In this document: piece by piece, positions 31,012 to 41,943 of the stretch
Layout: every line of letters begins with the position of its first letter
Position numbering within the stretch: position 1 is the stretch's first letter
NCBI RefSeq assembly: GCF_947507565.1
Contig: NC_089175.1
Span: forward strand, 496,001 to 560,000
Direction of reading: 5' to 3'
Source of the DNA: Oscarella lobularis
Taxonomy: Eukaryota > Porifera > Homoscleromorpha > Homosclerophorida > Oscarellidae
DNA length: 64,000 nt
The notes under the pieces: generated by a model
Databases searched by the model: none
What the model was told of the DNA's origin: nothing
What the model saw: the letters and a program-made list of their open reading frames with translations, nothing else
Translations under genes and position numbers: made by a program

Positions 31012-33420
31012 TCAAAACTTTTTGTTTCGTTCTTGACGGGCAACGATGTTTGTCGTTGCCACTTCCATATTCTTTTCCTGTTCCAGCAACCTATGGATAC
31101 CTCCGGCTTGATCTGGATCGCGGCAAATCGCCACCAATTGGCCCCCTGCAGCCCGAGCTCTACCGCGCACTTGCACAAGAGAGGTCAGAGTGCGAGGAAT
31201 AGACGTTTGAATAACGAGCTTGCACTCAGGCAAATCGACGCCCTCTTCAGCGACGTTGGTGGCTACGATGATGTTGAATTTTCCCTCCCGGACTGCTTTC
31301 ATTGCCTCCTCCTGCTGTCTCGTTGTCATTCCCTTAGCTCTCGGTTTAGCAGCAGTTGATTTGCCGTGACCAGTAACTCTGATCGTTTTGAGGCCCAAGC
31401 TTGTCAGCCGTGGATGAATATTCAGATACTTTTCCAGCCCTATGGCAATCTCGCGCTTCGTCACGAGAATCATTGCGTACAATTTGTAAGTGCCGTCATC
31501 TTTCTTGGACTCGGTCCACGGCAAAGTCGTAATCTCTTCAACGACTTTTGCTACCCCTGACGGCATGCTTTCTTTGTCGGTTCCAGCAGCGTCAACGGCA
31601 TCGTCTAACAATCCCCACGGAAGGGTAGGAAAGGTCTTTCTTTTCTCAGGGGTAATCAGTTCCTGGATCTCTTCTTTCGCTTCAAGCACGCCGCTAGCAT
31701 TCACTACCCCGGCGGCTGTAAACAAATCTGTTATGTGGTCCATGAGTTCCTTCAAGTTGGAGCGTGAATGCGTTTTCTCGTCAAAGCAAATATTAAAAGC
31801 ATCTGTTAGCTTCTTTTCGACAGTTTCATCGTCGAGAGCGAGCTCATCGGGATCGACTTCGGCCAAATGACTCACGTCAAGGCGTGTCTGAAGCAATTTG
31901 ACGCAATGCCGTACGTGCTGATTCAGAAGATCAAGCACCTTTTCCTCAATTGCCGACATGGGAGCATAAGCGCAGCGAATTGTTGTTTTTGGTCGATACC
32001 TTTCGTACTCAGACATGCTCTCGGTTACTTTTGCCAACTTGCAGTCCATATCACCGAGCAGCCTATTGACTTTTTCCTCCGTCTTCTTCACCGTGACGTC
32101 TCCAGCGGGAGACGCCGTTAGCCCGAGTATCTTGGGCTTGTGAAGAATCTTTCCCTCCTCGCTGCCCTCCTCGCTGCCCTCCTCGCTGCCCTCACCGTCT
32201 TTGACGTCACCATCGCTCTCTCCCCAGTAATGCACCCTCATAATCATTCGATAGGGATGCCTTTTGACGCAGTGATGCGCTTCGTCGAAGACGAGAAGGG
32301 AGACGTCGTCCCAGCGCAGCTCACCAGTTTTCAGCAGATTTTGATAGCTTCCCGCGGTTATGACGATAATGTCGTGCTGATGCAGATGATGACAGCCCGT
32401 GGCGAGCCTTCGCCGATCACCGCAGACGAGAGCCACTCGAACTTGATGATTATCTGACCCGATTTTGACCTCGCAGAGATCGTCCTTGAAGGCGGCGCCT
32501 TGCTGAAAGACGAGCAGCTTGCGATCGACAATGAATATCACTTGTCTCGTGGGATTCTCTCGGAGCATGTGGCTAACGACGAGAGTTGACGTGAGCGTTT
32601 TTCCCATGCCGGTTGGAAGAAATATGACGACGTTCGTTGCAATTGCCTTCTTGTATAGTTCGTTCTGATAAGATCGAGGGTTACGCCTTGCCAGGCGATC
32701 TTTTGGAGTAAGGCCTTTGGTCACAAGAGGAGGATGATCTTTCTTTGGTGCCTTCTCCATCAATCGTTTCGCAGGTGACTGCGCAATCAGTCGATCGATT
32801 GTCATCTCTGCTAGGGCTCTGTGAGCTGGACTTCCTTTATGCAATTCCAACTGTTCCATCGTATTGCAAAGTTTGAGGCAGACGTCGCAGAACGGCACAT
32901 CGCTTTCCCCAGCATCTTTCTTCTCCTTGTAATAGCGAAGAGCGTCTACTTTCTTTCGATGCTCGGTTCCTTTGTAGTGGCTCTTTGCCGAATCGACGTG
33001 ATTAAAAGCTCTGCGGCAAATCTCGCAATAGTCGAGATTCACATCGCCAATATTAGAGTCAGAAGATGATTCTGGTCCGTCAACTGCGTCATAGAATATT
33101 TCATTGCTGTCTGAATCTGTTTCCTGACCTTTCTCTTTTTCTTTTTCTTTCCCTTTCTCTTCTCTCTTTTTGTGCTTCGTTCCGCTACGGTGCGACTCTT
33201 CCATGTAAACCGACGTCAGTTCGACTTCAGGACACACCGGACACTGACGAGGATACGAGCCGCTCAGTGAACCCGAAGTAGGGCTACCAGTCAGTAGTCC
33301 ATTAGCCTTCAATCGTTTTTGATGCTGCTTTCCCTTGTAGTGAGCTGTAGCCTGATCGCGATGGTTGAACGTCGTACTGCACAGCTTGCACTCCGTCGTG
33401 CTCTCGCCAGCTTCTGCCAT
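31012..33420 (-). CDS. Zinc-finger / RIG-I-Dicer-type superfamily 2 helicase
   Basis: Intronless, 802 residues. Four U1/matrin-like C2H2 fingers come first: Cys11/Cys14/His27/His33, then near 60, 132 and 177 (YCEICRRAFNHVDSAKSHYK, FCDVCLKLCNTMEQLELHKG). The helicase follows: RSYQNELYKKAI, Walker A LPTGMGKT near 270, DEAH near 378, LTASPAG, VATNVAEEGVDLPECKLVIQ and QVRGRARA near 748. The motifs and the long insert between the RecA lobes resemble RIG-I-like receptors and Dicer, which bind double-stranded RNA. There are no CARDs, no RIG-I C-terminal domain and no RNase III. A short GEGSEEGSEEGSEEG repeat lies before the LTASP motif. U1-type fingers often bind double-stranded RNA as well. Function in RNA sensing or silencing is inference. 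Confidence 0.85.
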   Translation of the reverse strand: MAEAGESTTECKLCSTTFNHRDQATAHYKGKQHQKRLKANGLLTGSPTSGSLSGSYPRQCPVCPEVELTSVYMEESHRSGTKHKKREEKGKEKEKEKGQETDSDSNEIFYDAVDGPESSSDSNIGDVNLDYCEICRRAFNHVDSAKSHYKGTEHRKKVDALRYYKEKKDAGESDVPFCDVCLKLCNTMEQLELHKGSPAHRALAEMTIDRLIAQSPAKRLMEKAPKKDHPPLVTKGLTPKDRLARRNPRSYQNELYKKAIATNVVIFLPTGMGKTLTSTLVVSHMLRENPTRQVIFIVDRKLLVFQQGAAFKDDLCEVKIGSDNHQVRVALVCGDRRRLATGCHHLHQHDIIVITAGSYQNLLKTGELRWDDVSLLVFDEAHHCVKRHPYRMIMRVHYWGESDGDVKDGEGSEEGSEEGSEEGKILHKPKILGLTASPAGDVTVKKTEEKVNRLLGDMDCKLAKVTESMSEYERYRPKTTIRCAYAPMSAIEEKVLDLLNQHVRHCVKLLQTRLDVSHLAEVDPDELALDDETVEKKLTDAFNICFDEKTHSRSNLKELMDHITDLFTAAGVVNASGVLEAKEEIQELITPEKRKTFPTLPWGLLDDAVDAAGTDKESMPSGVAKVVEEITTLPWTESKKDDGTYKLYAMILVTKREIAIGLEKYLNIHPRLTSLGLKTIRVTGHGKSTAAKPRAKGMTTRQQEEAMKAVREGKFNIIVATNVAEEGVDLPECKLVIQTSIPRTLTSLVQVRGRARAAGGQLVAICRDPDQAGGIHRLLEQEKNMEVATTNIVARQERNKKF

Positions 33421-33730
33421 CGTTCTCTTTCTGATTATCGACGCGTTAATGAACTCGCCTCTTGTTTCTCACGGCCTTTTCTACCCAGGGAGAGAAGCCA
33501 AGTCCCCGGGAAATTCCCACGCGTAATAACGAAAATAGGATTTGCACCGCTTTGCTCGGAGCTGACACCGGAAAAAGGAAGTGCCGGTTTTGCTTACCGA
33601 TGCGTTTTCGAGGTGGTACAGCACCGCAGGGTCGTGTAAAGCGGAGAGAAAACGTGTCGTCAAATCAGCTAACGTGCGCGGGTCTTCGACGAACATTTTT
33701 ATGACTTTTTATTTTGTTTATGTTTTCTAC
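33421..33730. other. Spacer between the helicase 5' end and the YIPF5 3' end
   Basis: 310 bases with no gene that can be supported. Since both neighbours are on the minus strand, the stretch next to 33420 is the likely helicase promoter; no clear TATA box or repeat was seen. Confidence 0.4.
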
Positions 33731-34740
<1,010 letters not shown>

Positions 34741-35360
34741 CGCGGCGGAAACGTAGATCTAGCGTGCGTTAGGCGAATCTCTTTCTCGTCGAGACGTCGT
34801 TTTCCCGACGAAATCGACAGAATAGCAGCGAATGCGCTGCTGCTCTTGTAAAGAACGACTGGCCAAAACAATACGAAGGGGACCGCCTATATGAATGCAT
34901 GGGTCGTTTAGCTAGGCCACCTCCTTACACGACAGTTAGGAAGCCGGCAAAAATATCATATGCAACCAAAGCATGAATTTTTATTCTCGTACAATCGTTC
35001 CATTAATTAATCAACAAAACTGTTTTAGAGAAAAGTGCCAACGGGGCACAAAAAAAATAAAATAGTTTCAACTGTGCCAACGGGCACAAAACACCTTCGA
35101 TCAGCTCACTGTTCGGCCGTCAGAACGTCACTGAGAGTGGCGTTCCTCGTACGCGCACCTAGGAGCTGTATATATGTCCCAAGGCGCAATATTACAAAGA
35201 TATCGCATCGACATTGCTTCGCTTACTTACCGCACGAAGCGCAGACTTTGTCTTGCGAACGCGGAACGACCAGAAAAGCGCACGATAGGTCGTACGCCAC
35301 TCCGCATTGTCCGCACCTCCAGATTACTCCTTCCAGAGTATGGCGCTACAACAGGGTCAA
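34741..35360. other. YIPF5 upstream region
   Basis: Likely YIPF5 promoter close to 34741-34950. The remainder to 35360 shows no gene that can be supported; short open frames on the plus strand lack splice or homology support. Confidence 0.4.
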
Positions 35361-35732
35361 AATGAATGAATGAATGAATGAATGAATGAATGAATGATAC
35401 GAATGAATGAATGAATGAATGAATGAATGAATGATTCGAACGAATGAATGAATGAATGAATGAATGAATGAATGATTCGAATGAATGAATGAATGAATGA
35501 ATGAATGAATGAATGAATGAATGAATGAATGAATGAATGAATGAATGAATGAATGAATGAATGAATGAATGAATGAATGATACGAATGAATGAATGAATG
35601 AATGAATGAATGAATGAATGATACGAATGAATGAATGAATGAATGAATGAATGAATGAATGAATGAATAAATGAATGATTCGAACGACTGAATGATACGA
35701 ATGAATGAATGAATGAATGAATGAATGAATGA
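35361..35732. repeat. (AATG)n tetranucleotide satellite
   Basis: About 370 bases of AATG units interrupted by a few ATAC/ATTC-containing variants (GATACGAATG, GATTCGAATG), the variants themselves spaced in a higher-order pattern. The minus strand reads as a Phe-Ile-His-Ser repeat over 130 codons, which is a by-product of the repeat and not a protein gene. Confidence 0.95.
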
Positions 35733-35958
35733 AGAGGGCCCTTGCACCTCTCGCAATCTATTTGCAGTCTAGCGCTAGTGATATAATCTTCACTTCCGAC
35801 GATTCATCTTACTGCTTCGTTCCATCTTCTTCCTCCGCGACCACGAGAGAACTGTGCACCTTCTCACCAAGGCCACCGCATACATAACACAGCAATCGTA
35901 CCTACTTAACTAATTAATTGGGCGTCAACGTCCGCACTGTAGATGCGATCGTTTAGTA

Positions 35959-36007
35959 GTCTGGATGCCAGACCCTCTCGCTCGGGGAGAGGGTCTGGCA
36001 TCCAGAC
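35959..36007. repeat. Perfect 21-bp stem hairpin
   Basis: Arms 35959-35979 and 35987-36007 are exact reverse complements around a 7-base loop (GCTCGGG). It lies in the otherwise featureless gap 35733-36405 between the satellite and the SLC5 gene. It could be a small fold-back element or a structured RNA; no flanking duplication is obvious beyond a short TAGTA/TACTA match. Confidence 0.7.
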
Positions 36008-36405
36008 CATACTAATCGTTTAGATGATGCAATATTCGCTGGTGACCAGGTCACTGTGATCAATTTACCAAGGCAACGAGTCGCTGGTTGGCCGAGAAAT
36101 TTGCGCCAATTTGTTTTAGCACCAAAAAAATAATGGCGAGTCTTCGACTACTGTACCGTGACGCGTGTATGCGGATTAGGATTAACGTTTAGATTTCACT
36201 CTCTGTAGGGGTTCCTCGTGCCGAAGTTGCAAGCGGCAGCAAAAAGAGACTCAGACAAGACAAAAATTAGACTTTTCGGCCGGCACGTGCAAGCGTGGAC
36301 TACTACAGCTACGCAAACGACCCTTTCGAGAGCAATCGCAAAGCAAAACGAACACGGAACCTTTTCTTTCCTTTTTAGCGTGCTTTAGGCCTATCTCAGC
36401 GAAAA

Positions 36406-38793
36406 ATGGCGGCTCCTCATTTTGCTTCGATCGACTATATCGTATTCGGATTAACGGTCTGCGCGTCACTGACGATCGGATTGGGTCTCTCGCGAGCGGG
36501 ACGTAACCGTACAGAGTCGACGTCTGAATTTCTCATGGCCGGACGCAGCATGAAAAGCGTCCCGATCGCTCTATCGCTTCTCGCTTCATTTTTATCGGCC
36601 GTCACGATTCTGGGCTTCCCATCCGAGGTCTATTTCTACGGCGTTCAGTACGCTATCGGCGTCTTAGCTTATTTCATTGCCGCACCGATTGTCGTTTCCG
36701 TGTTTGTACCTGTCTTCTATGGGCTCAAGTTGACGAGCGCTTACGAGGTGAAATTCATAGAGGAATCTATTCTAAGGCGGTCAATAGTCGTTTACTGGGT
36801 GAATTTTTGAGTTGGGGACTAATCAACGATCACCGGACCTCAAGACATCCGCCTTATTACATTGAGTCGTTCATGCCTCTGCATTAATCCTAGTCGATTT
36901 TTTAGTATTTGGAGAAACGGTTCTCGTCGCAAGTTCGTTCTCTGGCCTCCGTTGTGTTTCTCTTGCAAACGGTAAGACTATGGGTGCTGTCTGTGTTTTT
37001 TACAGAACGTTTTTCTTAGTTACTTTACTCAGCAATTGCTGTCTATGCACCCGCACTAGCCTTGGATGCTGGTAGATAAACTCATCTCAGTAATTTCACG
37101 TCTTTCTTACCAATCTTTGCCTTACAGTGACGGGATTTTCCGTGTGGACAAGCATAATATGCGGCGGCCTTGTAGCAACCGTCTATACAGCACTAGTATG
37201 CGAGTTAGCATAGGGTGGGTATCTAGAATGGTCATTGGGATGCGTTTTGAGGGAGGAATGAAGGCGGTGATTTGGACGGACGTGTTTCAGGCAATTATCA
37301 TGCTTGTTGGGATTTTATCAGTAATTGTTCTGGGAGTTGGCCGTCTTGAAGGCTTTGGCTCGGTATTCGATATTAGTTCTAAAGGGCAGCGATTGAATTT
37401 ACTCAAGTGCGTGATAATAAATTACGATTAACTTTGTCTAACTCGGATTTGCTTAGTTTTAGTCTCGATCCTACTGAACGCCTGACTTTTTGGTCTCTAA
37501 TCTGTGGTCATCTATTTAATTATCTCTCACTATGGGGCACCAGTCAAACGTCAGTGCAGCGAATTCTCACAGCTAACAGTCTTGACGCTGCAAAGAAGTA
37601 GAAAGCGCGATTTTTGATAGATCAATTCACTGTTTTCATCTCTAGGTCTGTCTGGATGATGATTCCTTTGACTCTTTTTACCATTACACTCTGCTCACTC
37701 TGCGGACTTGTTGTTTATGCCGTCTATTCCAATGAACGCTGTGATCCTATAAGTGCTCATCTTGTTTGCAAAGATGATCAGGTATTTAGCAATACATTAA
37801 TTAATCCAGTTATCTTCTTTTCAATGTTGCCGTAGATTTTACCATTTTTTGTCATTGATGTTTTGAGAGGAATTCCGGGCTTAGCTGGCCTATTTGTCTC
37901 ATGTATTGTTAGCGCTACTTTGAGGTCAGCCTCTTATGTATCGTCTAAATAAGCTATACGCGATTTTTAATAGTACTATTTCGTCTAATTTAAATTCGAT
38001 GGCGACCATTACATTGGAAGATTTTATTAAGCCACGTTTGGTCAATCTTTCAGACGCGAAGGCAACAATTATGTCAAAATGGCTATGTAATTCAAATTTC
38101 ATTTTTTTGAAGTAGCATGATGTTTTTCTGCTTTATCTAGCGCTTTGTTACGGTATTCTGGTTATTGCGATGTCTTTTGGATTTTCCTACATGCAAAACC
38201 AACGATTGATATCCGTGAGCAAATGCTCTCTCTACTCTAAGTGATCTGAAATAATGATTTGTTAATTAAGGCTGCAGCTAGTGTATTTGGCGCAACAGGA
38301 GGCCCTCTTCTGGGAGTCTTCACACTTGGCATGTTTGTCCCAAAAAGCAATCACAAGGTAAAGATTAAATTTCCGTAATCTCTTTGATCAATTTTTTACA
38401 AACTAAGGGTGCCTTGGTTGGTCTACTGTCAGGCTTGCTTCTAATGATATGCATATGTATTGGTGCTGAATGGTATCCCAATCCTCATTGGTCTCGATTG
38501 CCTGTACCGTCAACTGAAGGATGTCAAGCGGTTCAGGACATTTCTTGCTCACTCTCGAACGGGATTGAAAAAGCAGTAACTGGCTCTGAGTACGCCTGTT
38601 CTCACTATTACTGATCTCACTGATTGCCTAACTCTCTTTGCATAGGTCGTCATTTATTTTTGGGATCTCATTTATGTGGTACAGTTTTCTGGGCTTTGTG
38701 ATAACCTTTGTCATTGGCTACTTGGCGAGCATCTTTTCTGCTGGTCAGTCGAATCCTGTTGACCAGAGGCTTTTGGTTTGGCAGAGAAGTTGA
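36406..38793 (+). CDS. SLC5 family sodium-solute symporter (SLC5A8/A12-like)
   Basis: About thirteen exons with introns of roughly 40-170 nt. Exon 1 (36406-36747) gives SIDYIVFGLTVCASLTIG, the SSS-family signature region TSEFLMAGRSM and SLLASFLSAVTILGFP. Later exons give YLEKRFSSQVRSLASVVF (36906-36971), YSAIAVYAPALALDA, GGMKAVIWTDVFQAIIM, SLWGTSQTSVQRILTAN, IPGLAGLFVSCIVSATL, MATITLEDFIKP, AAASVFGATGGPLLGVFTLG and a final hydrophobic helix ending LLVWQRS. This order matches vertebrate SLC5A8/A12 sodium-coupled monocarboxylate transporters, plasma-membrane proteins with 13 helices. Substrate in this animal is not predictable. A poly-A signal (AATAAA) lies near 38930. Confidence 0.9.
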
Positions 38794-39016
38794 ATTGGTC
38801 AGGCACCTGGATAGAGTAATTCTTGCGTAGATTTCTTGAAACGCGAATTTGTACATAGTGGTCCGCCGTCGGAAGACCAGCCAAGTGTGCTGAGACGTGT
38901 TTGTGCATAGCTGTGCATTGTAACTATAAATAATAAAGATTTAGATAGAATCTTCGCTGTTTATAAACCCGCTTCGCTTAGCTCCCGTACTCGAAGCCCG
39001 TACCTAGTGTGCTCGA

Positions 39017-41829
39017 GAAATGGAACACTACAGATCAGTACCGGCCTATACGACAGCGGCTTCGTTTTCTCGACCTACTATACCGTTTTAGGTTCGTCAG
39101 TGGAGATTCGTAGGAATTTGTGGCTGGGTAGTCGTGCTTTCACCGATTCCGTGCGTGGCATTGACGTTCTTATCGCACTGGAGCCTATTTCATCCCATTG
39201 CGTGGATCCAGGGTGCGCTTCTACGCTTCTCGCTCGCTCCCACGACCGAGACGACCCTCTAGATTCCCTCGGAACGATCCTATCGGCAAATTTCGTCGCC
39301 TTTTGCTCTCTTTTCGGCTTCCTGGCCGCCTTCTCGACGTTCTCCTTCAGTTGGATTGTCCGAGGTACGATCGTCGAACGAAGCGGACGCAGAAATGCAG
39401 AAATGAATTATAGCCAAGCCCCAAGTCTATTCGACGCGACTCGAACGATGGATATGCCCTTTCATTGGCTTCAAACTCATTTCCTTACTTCTACATACAC
39501 TTTGCGGTGCTCTATATGCCAAGCTGTCGCTTTGGCTATTCCTCCCGGACGGGTAATGAATTTTAATTAAATTTCAGTATCTAATTGATAAACTATATCT
39601 AGTTTTATTGAAACTCAAAGTCTGGCTCAGTTTTATGTTCGATATTGCAGTTGGATGGTAATCGTTTTATGAGTAAATTTATCTAAGATTTTCAGGGGTA
39701 TCCATAGGGCGTTTATGTTTTCACAAATGAAATATGGCGGAAAGGTCATTGCCTTTCATTCCCTTCACTAAAAGTATTGACCTTTAGTGGAACTCTACTG
39801 AAACTGTGTAAACAAAGGGTCTGTATAGCAACGTAGGCTGTTTCGGATAAGAAACGGAATAAAGGAGACGGTCTATGACAGTCTTATCACTTCAATGAAG
39901 GTGAACTTAAACTCATTCTAATTAGAACAAAAAGTCATCTTTCTATGTAGGCATTACGGATATTTCTTCCTTTTCATTTTATTGCTGGTGCAGTCTTTTT
40001 CTCGAATTAGCTTCTCTTATTTATTTGGTATCTTTTCTCTCGCAAGGCTTTCGGTTTCCGGTGCTTGCCATTGGTTTCTGGGACCTGTGCAGTCTCTCGT
40101 TCCTTCAGATTCTATTGTCTCACGGATTTATCTTGTCCTTCATCTGGTCCCTCGGAAGACGCATATACACCGTGTTTAGCACCCACGTATAAACAGATCT
40201 TCAACTGAAGTAACGATTACTGATACTTTCTGGCAATCTAGGATCTCAAATTTCCGATCATTGCTAAATTTGATCATGAGCGGAATCGCCTCCTCACGAC
40301 AGCCTTGGGGGAAGAGAGAGATCCGTTGCTACAAGTAACAAGTGAAAGGAAGAGACTAAAATAGTAGTCTGAATTCTCTTTTTAGCAATTGGCCTATTCC
40401 AGCTTGAGCTCCATTTCCGAACAGCCCGGCCGCGAAAGGAAACAAATATTCAGTCTAAGTCAGCCAGGCAAGCAGAGCCTTTTACACCCAAAAAATGCTT
40501 GAAATTTGGTAACTTTTTAGGCGGCGTTCCTAAGATTTGGCAAGCAGTGAGTAAAGAGTGCTTGAAACTGATGGACAATCTGACGGAAAAGCTGGGAGGT
40601 CGACCTTCAGGAGCGAGCCAAACGTTCGGACTTCCAACACCGGACATTCCTCAACGTAAGCCAAATGCACAATAGAAACTCCAAGACCGAGTAAGTTTTG
40701 TCATACTGTAGTCGGTGCAAGAACTCCTGGCTGGTCGAATGTGAGCAACGTCCGTCCGAGAAGCAGCGTCCATGGAGTCAAAGCTTGGGCTATGTCGCCT
40801 GGTAGGAGCAAAGAAACGATTCTGTTGCCTTATTATACGTGCGGTCATCTTTATAGGAAACCCACCAGTGATTGACGTTGGGAATAGAACAGCGGGTGAA
40901 AGCTGGTTGACTGCGAGGAGTCAAGTAAGCGTTTTTCCTACAAACAGGGAGCAGGTCATTTATTGATTAATAATGTAGTTGGATCAAGCGCCTGCAGACT
41001 TAGCGTCTACTCCACCACATACAGTACGAACTAGGGGTGCCCTATGTATCTCGCCAATCGTCTGATTTTATAGATTTTTGGTCAGCTGAAAAGCAGACCG
41101 ATTTTCGCCTATTTCGCTGGACCGGTGCGGATGGTATTGATCAATTGTAATAGGTATGCATTCTTCTTCTCTTCAGTTGCCACATGCGGAAAAGCAGACG
41201 ATCTTTTCCGGTTGCCAGTGTCACATATGGGCCGTAGAAGGTAAAGGGAGAATTTCCATTTATACATTCATACATATTCGTTTGTGCTTGATAGCTCTTA
41301 CTCACCTCGTTGTTGCATCGTACACAGAAGACGACTATGGCGTTGTACAAAAGGTATATTCATTTTTTTAGTCGTGCATAGCGCAAGCGTTCCAGTTCCT
41401 TTAGGATTTAGCAAAGATCGTTTCGTCTCTGCTTAGTCTTCTTCAGGCAAGAGAGAAACGAAACTATTTTATTACGCATTCACGTTCTTTTCACTCCAGT
41501 CAGTAGAGGAGCACACGCGCTTGACTCTGGCGGCACTGCGAAGCCAAAGCGGCGTGAACAACACCGACGACCTCACTCTACGCTACGGCCTAAAATCAGG
41601 TCTTCAAAAAATAATCGTCTAATACAGCAATAATTACCAAATCTATTCAGCACTTCGAAGAGGACTCGCCGCAATAGCGATAACATTCAAACGCCATCTG
41701 AAGTAAGACCCAATTAATCAATTTCGAAATAATCAATTTTCGCGTCGTCCTTGTCGCCTTTTCCTTCGCAGAGATTTCGACTTTTCTTCCGAACAGCTCA
41801 ATAGATTGAGCGTCCTAGCAGACTTTTAA
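39017..41829 (+). CDS. NDC1: NDC1 transmembrane nucleoporin
   Basis: Multi-exon gene; the 5' exons are only partly resolved. From ATG 39017 a 55-nt intron (GTACCGG...TTTTAG) removes an in-frame stop and leads to QWRFVGICGWVVVLSP and SHWSLFHPIAWIQ, matching the first two membrane helices of NDC1. The C-terminal half is clear: ERKQIFSLSQPG (about 40440), VSKECLKLMDNLTEKLGG (about 40550), QLKSRPIFAYF, QTIFSGCQCHIWAVEG (41170-41240), ALTHLVVASYTEDDYGVVQK (41297-41354), SVEEHTRLTLAALRSQSG and a stop at 41827-41829. NDC1 anchors nuclear pore complexes in the nuclear envelope and takes part in pore insertion. Exons between about 39200 and 40400 were not fixed. Confidence 0.88.
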
Positions 41830-41943
41830 GAATAGCAACGTCTAGCCTCTTCGCGCATCTCACGTGAGAGGCGAACATAAGAGACAGTCTAAACGAGTTA
41901 GAGGAAAACGCCGCCCCCACACAATCCGATTCCTCCCCCCCGA

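Noticed and set aside
35346-35756. Minus-strand open frame of 136 codons rich in Phe-Ile-His-Ser
   Set aside because: It is the direct translation of the AATG satellite, with no start context or homology.
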